A DNA stretch of 6,671 nt from an uncultured Gammaproteobacteria bacterium (GTDB lineage Bacteria > Pseudomonadota > Gammaproteobacteria > CAIUAS01): assembly GCA_903897205.1 (NCBI GenBank), contig CAIUAS010000149.1, positions 1 to 6,671 on the forward strand, read 5' to 3'. The translations under genes and the position numbers were made by a program. Positions 6,020 through 6,671 of the stretch are shown here, piece by piece. Within the stretch, counting starts at the first letter, position 1. Each line of letters opens with the position of its first letter. The notes below the pieces were generated by a model. That model was not told the origin of the DNA. It searched no databases and was given only the letters and a program-made list of their open reading frames with translations.

Positions 6020-6104
6020 ACCTCTCTCTCGTATTGCTCAGCGAGCATCACCGAAAAATTAATTATTTTTTCCGTCTCAGCCTGTTTTCTCGCATCAATC
6101 AAGA

Positions 6105-6113
6105 TGCTATACT
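6105..6113 (+). promoter_or_regulatory. Extended -10 promoter of tRNA-Ser
   Basis: TGCTATACT is an extended -10 (TGn plus TATACT, five of six). The -35 region is weak (TTTTCT at 6085-6090, 17-nt spacer), as extended -10 promoters allow. The following CCCCACCC gives a GC-rich discriminator, typical of stable-RNA promoters under stringent control. Transcription should begin near 6120, about 9 nt before the tRNA. Confidence 0.65.
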
Positions 6114-6128
6114 CCCCACCCTCATGTT

Positions 6129-6221
6129 GGAGAGATGGCCGAGCGGCTGAAGGCGCTCCCCTGCTAAGGGAGTATGGGGTCAAAAGCTCCATCGAGGGTT
6201 CGAATCCCTCTCTCTCCGCCA
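6129..6221 (+). tRNA. tRNA-Ser (anticodon GCT)
   Basis: 93 nt including an encoded CCA. The acceptor stem GGAGAGA/TCTCTCC pairs perfectly, followed by discriminator G and CCA (6219-6221). The anticodon arm is CTCCC-CTGCTAA-GGGAG, giving GCT, which reads AGC and AGU. The long variable arm (ATGGGG paired with CTCCAT) is the class II mark of serine tRNAs. The T arm is GAGGG-TTCGAAT-CCCTC. Position after csrA matches the csrA-tRNA-Ser-tRNA-Arg order of many gammaproteobacteria. Confidence 0.98.
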
Positions 6222-6279
6222 ATTATGACATGAGTAAAGTCCAACTGTTTTAGTAAGCGTAAAATTACCTTCTAGAGCG

Positions 6280-6316
6280 TTTGGCTTTTGTTTTTAAAAA
6301 CTATTTGGAAGCCAAA
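6280..6316. repeat. Inverted repeat between the two tRNA genes
   Basis: TTTGGCTT (6280-6287) and AAGCCAAA (6309-6316) are perfect 8-bp inverted copies around a 21-nt AT-rich spacer that itself contains GTTTTTAAAAAC. It sits 58 bp after tRNA-Ser and may help end that transcript, although no T run follows the second arm. Confidence 0.4.
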
Positions 6317-6328
6317 AGAAATTATTGA

Positions 6329-6357
6329 TTGCTATCTTGCGATTTCTTTTTTAGAAT
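6329..6357 (+). promoter_or_regulatory. Predicted promoter of tRNA-Arg
   Basis: TTGCTA (6329-6334, four of six matches), a 17-nt spacer, and TAGAAT (6352-6357, five of six). Transcription would begin near 6364, about 17 nt before the tRNA. It suggests that tRNA-Arg can be made independently of tRNA-Ser. Confidence 0.5.
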
Positions 6358-6380
6358 CGGTTTCCTTGTCACATCACTAT

Positions 6381-6457
6381 GCGCCCGTAGCTCAGCTGGA
6401 TAGAGTACCAGGCTACGAACTTGGTGGTCGGGAGTTCGAATCTCTCCGGGCGCGCCA
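6381..6457 (+). tRNA. tRNA-Arg (anticodon ACG)
   Basis: 77 nt including an encoded CCA (6455-6457). Acceptor stem GCGCCCG/CGGGCGC, D arm with AGCTCAGCTGGATAGAGT, anticodon arm CCAGG-CTACGAA-CTTGG giving ACG (inosine-modified, reading CGU, CGC and CGA), T arm GGGAG-TTCGAAT-CTCTC with one G-U pair. Much of the body matches what I recall of E. coli argV-type tRNA. The 3' half of this tRNA gene is a frequent integration target, and phased repeats begin directly after it. Confidence 0.98.
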
Positions 6458-6460
6458 TAA

Positions 6461-6490
6461 TGCTAACCATCAAAGACCACGAAAGACCAT
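6461..6490 (+). repeat. Direct repeats with 10-bp period (ACCAY units)
   Basis: CAAAGACCAC (6471-6480) and GAAAGACCAT (6481-6490) match at eight of ten positions. A weaker third unit, TGCTAACCAT (6461-6470), precedes them in the same phase. The first copy begins 13 bp after the tRNA-Arg CCA. Confidence 0.7.
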
Positions 6491-6540
6491 AAAATACGGC
6501 TATTAATCAAATACTTATGGCAACATTGAAAAATGTGTAA

Positions 6541-6570
6541 ATTGTCTTTGATTGTCCTAGATTGTCGCTG
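6541..6570 (-). repeat. Three tandem 10-bp repeats, ATTGTCNNNG
   Basis: ATTGTCTTTG, ATTGTCCTAG and ATTGTCGCTG follow one another without gaps. Read on the minus strand they are CAAAGACAAT, CTAGGACAAT and CAGCGACAAT, clearly related to the CAAAGACCAC units at 6471-6490. The two groups are therefore inverted relatives, one set on each strand, about 50 bp apart. Confidence 0.75.
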
Positions 6571-6571
6571 T

Positions 6572-6592
6572 TTATGCCCGCGTTATGCCCGC
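6572..6592 (+). repeat. Tandem direct repeat TTATGCCCGC, 11-bp period
   Basis: Two exact copies (6572-6581 and 6583-6592) separated by one base. They follow the ATTGTC repeats directly but have an unrelated sequence and much higher GC than the surroundings, so they are probably a binding site for a different protein from the neighbouring repeats. Confidence 0.7.
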
Positions 6593-6671
6593 AAAAAGTA
6601 AATATTAAGTCCAAATTCCGCCTAAAGTTTTAATAAAATAAATAAGGTTGTGATTGACTAGCAACAAAATT

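Larger units (their letters stand above)
6458..6671. other. Gene-free region after tRNA-Arg; candidate integration-site arm
   Basis: No credible coding sequence: open stretches are about 21 codons or fewer and lack start signals. No terminator with a T run is seen for tRNA-Arg. The region holds three groups of short phased repeats (6461-6490, 6541-6570, 6572-6592) and a small ACATT/AATGT hairpin between the first two. From about 6593 to the edge it is plain AT-rich sequence with nothing recognisable. The arrangement next to a tRNA 3' end suggests one side of an attachment site for a tyrosine recombinase; an integrase gene would have to lie beyond 6671. Confidence 0.45.

Noticed and set aside
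5941..6222. Minus-strand open frame of 93 codons beginning MAEREGFEPS
   Set aside because: It is the antisense of tRNA-Ser plus the adjacent gap; this N-terminal string is a well-known false protein from tRNA-Ser loci.
5954..6253. Plus-strand open frame of 99 codons across tRNA-Ser
   Set aside because: It runs through the tRNA and the upstream hairpin, has no ribosome binding site and no protein-like composition.
6288..6506. Plus-strand open frame of 72 codons containing APVAQLDRVPGYELGGREFESLRARH
   Set aside because: It is a reading of the tRNA-Arg gene itself and is a common annotation artefact.
6582..6606. Short frame MPAKSKY after the TTATGCCCGC repeats as an integrase start
   Set aside because: It stops after seven codons and the ATG is part of the repeat itself.

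Overview
The window looks like chromosome from an AT-rich gammaproteobacterium, most plausibly of the Legionella/Coxiella lineage (Legionellales). Three things suggest this: the order aspartokinase - csrA - tRNA-Ser(GCT) - tRNA-Arg(ACG), which echoes the csrA/tRNA neighbourhood of gammaproteobacteria; a textbook PmrA box in front of csrA, a wiring known from Legionella; and a long coiled-coil protein of no recognisable family, a common kind of gene in that group. The assignment is an inference and no species is claimed.

Left part (1-3351, minus strand, accessory in character): a cytochrome P450 (1302 down to 1) that runs off the left edge just after its haem-ligand cysteine, and upstream of it a 642-residue coiled-coil protein of unknown function (3351-1423). 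The start codon of the coiled-coil gene sits in a small RNA hairpin whose loop carries the GGA of the ribosome binding site. An AT-rich inverted repeat overlaps its likely promoter.

Middle part (3543-5417, plus strand): a LysE/RhtB-type amino-acid exporter whose stop codon abuts the start of lysC (TAAATG). The first enzyme of the aspartate pathway is therefore probably translated together with an amino-acid efflux protein.

Right part (5418-6457): a csrA control region with an A9/T10 tract, a PmrA box, a -10 element and a leader containing several GGA motifs; then csrA, its terminator, a hairpin-rich gap, and the tRNA-Ser and tRNA-Arg genes, each with its own recognisable promoter.

Far right (6458-6671): no gene. 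Immediately after the tRNA-Arg CCA end lie three groups of short direct repeats with 10- or 11-bp spacing, some related to one another in inverted orientation. This is the layout expected for the arm-binding sites of a tyrosine recombinase at a tRNA attachment site, so the right edge may be the border of an integrated element. No integrase gene is visible in the window.

Most notable signals: the PmrA box at csrA, the phased repeats after tRNA-Arg, the start-codon hairpin of the coiled-coil gene, and a P450 whose oxygen-activation motif lacks the usual acidic residue.
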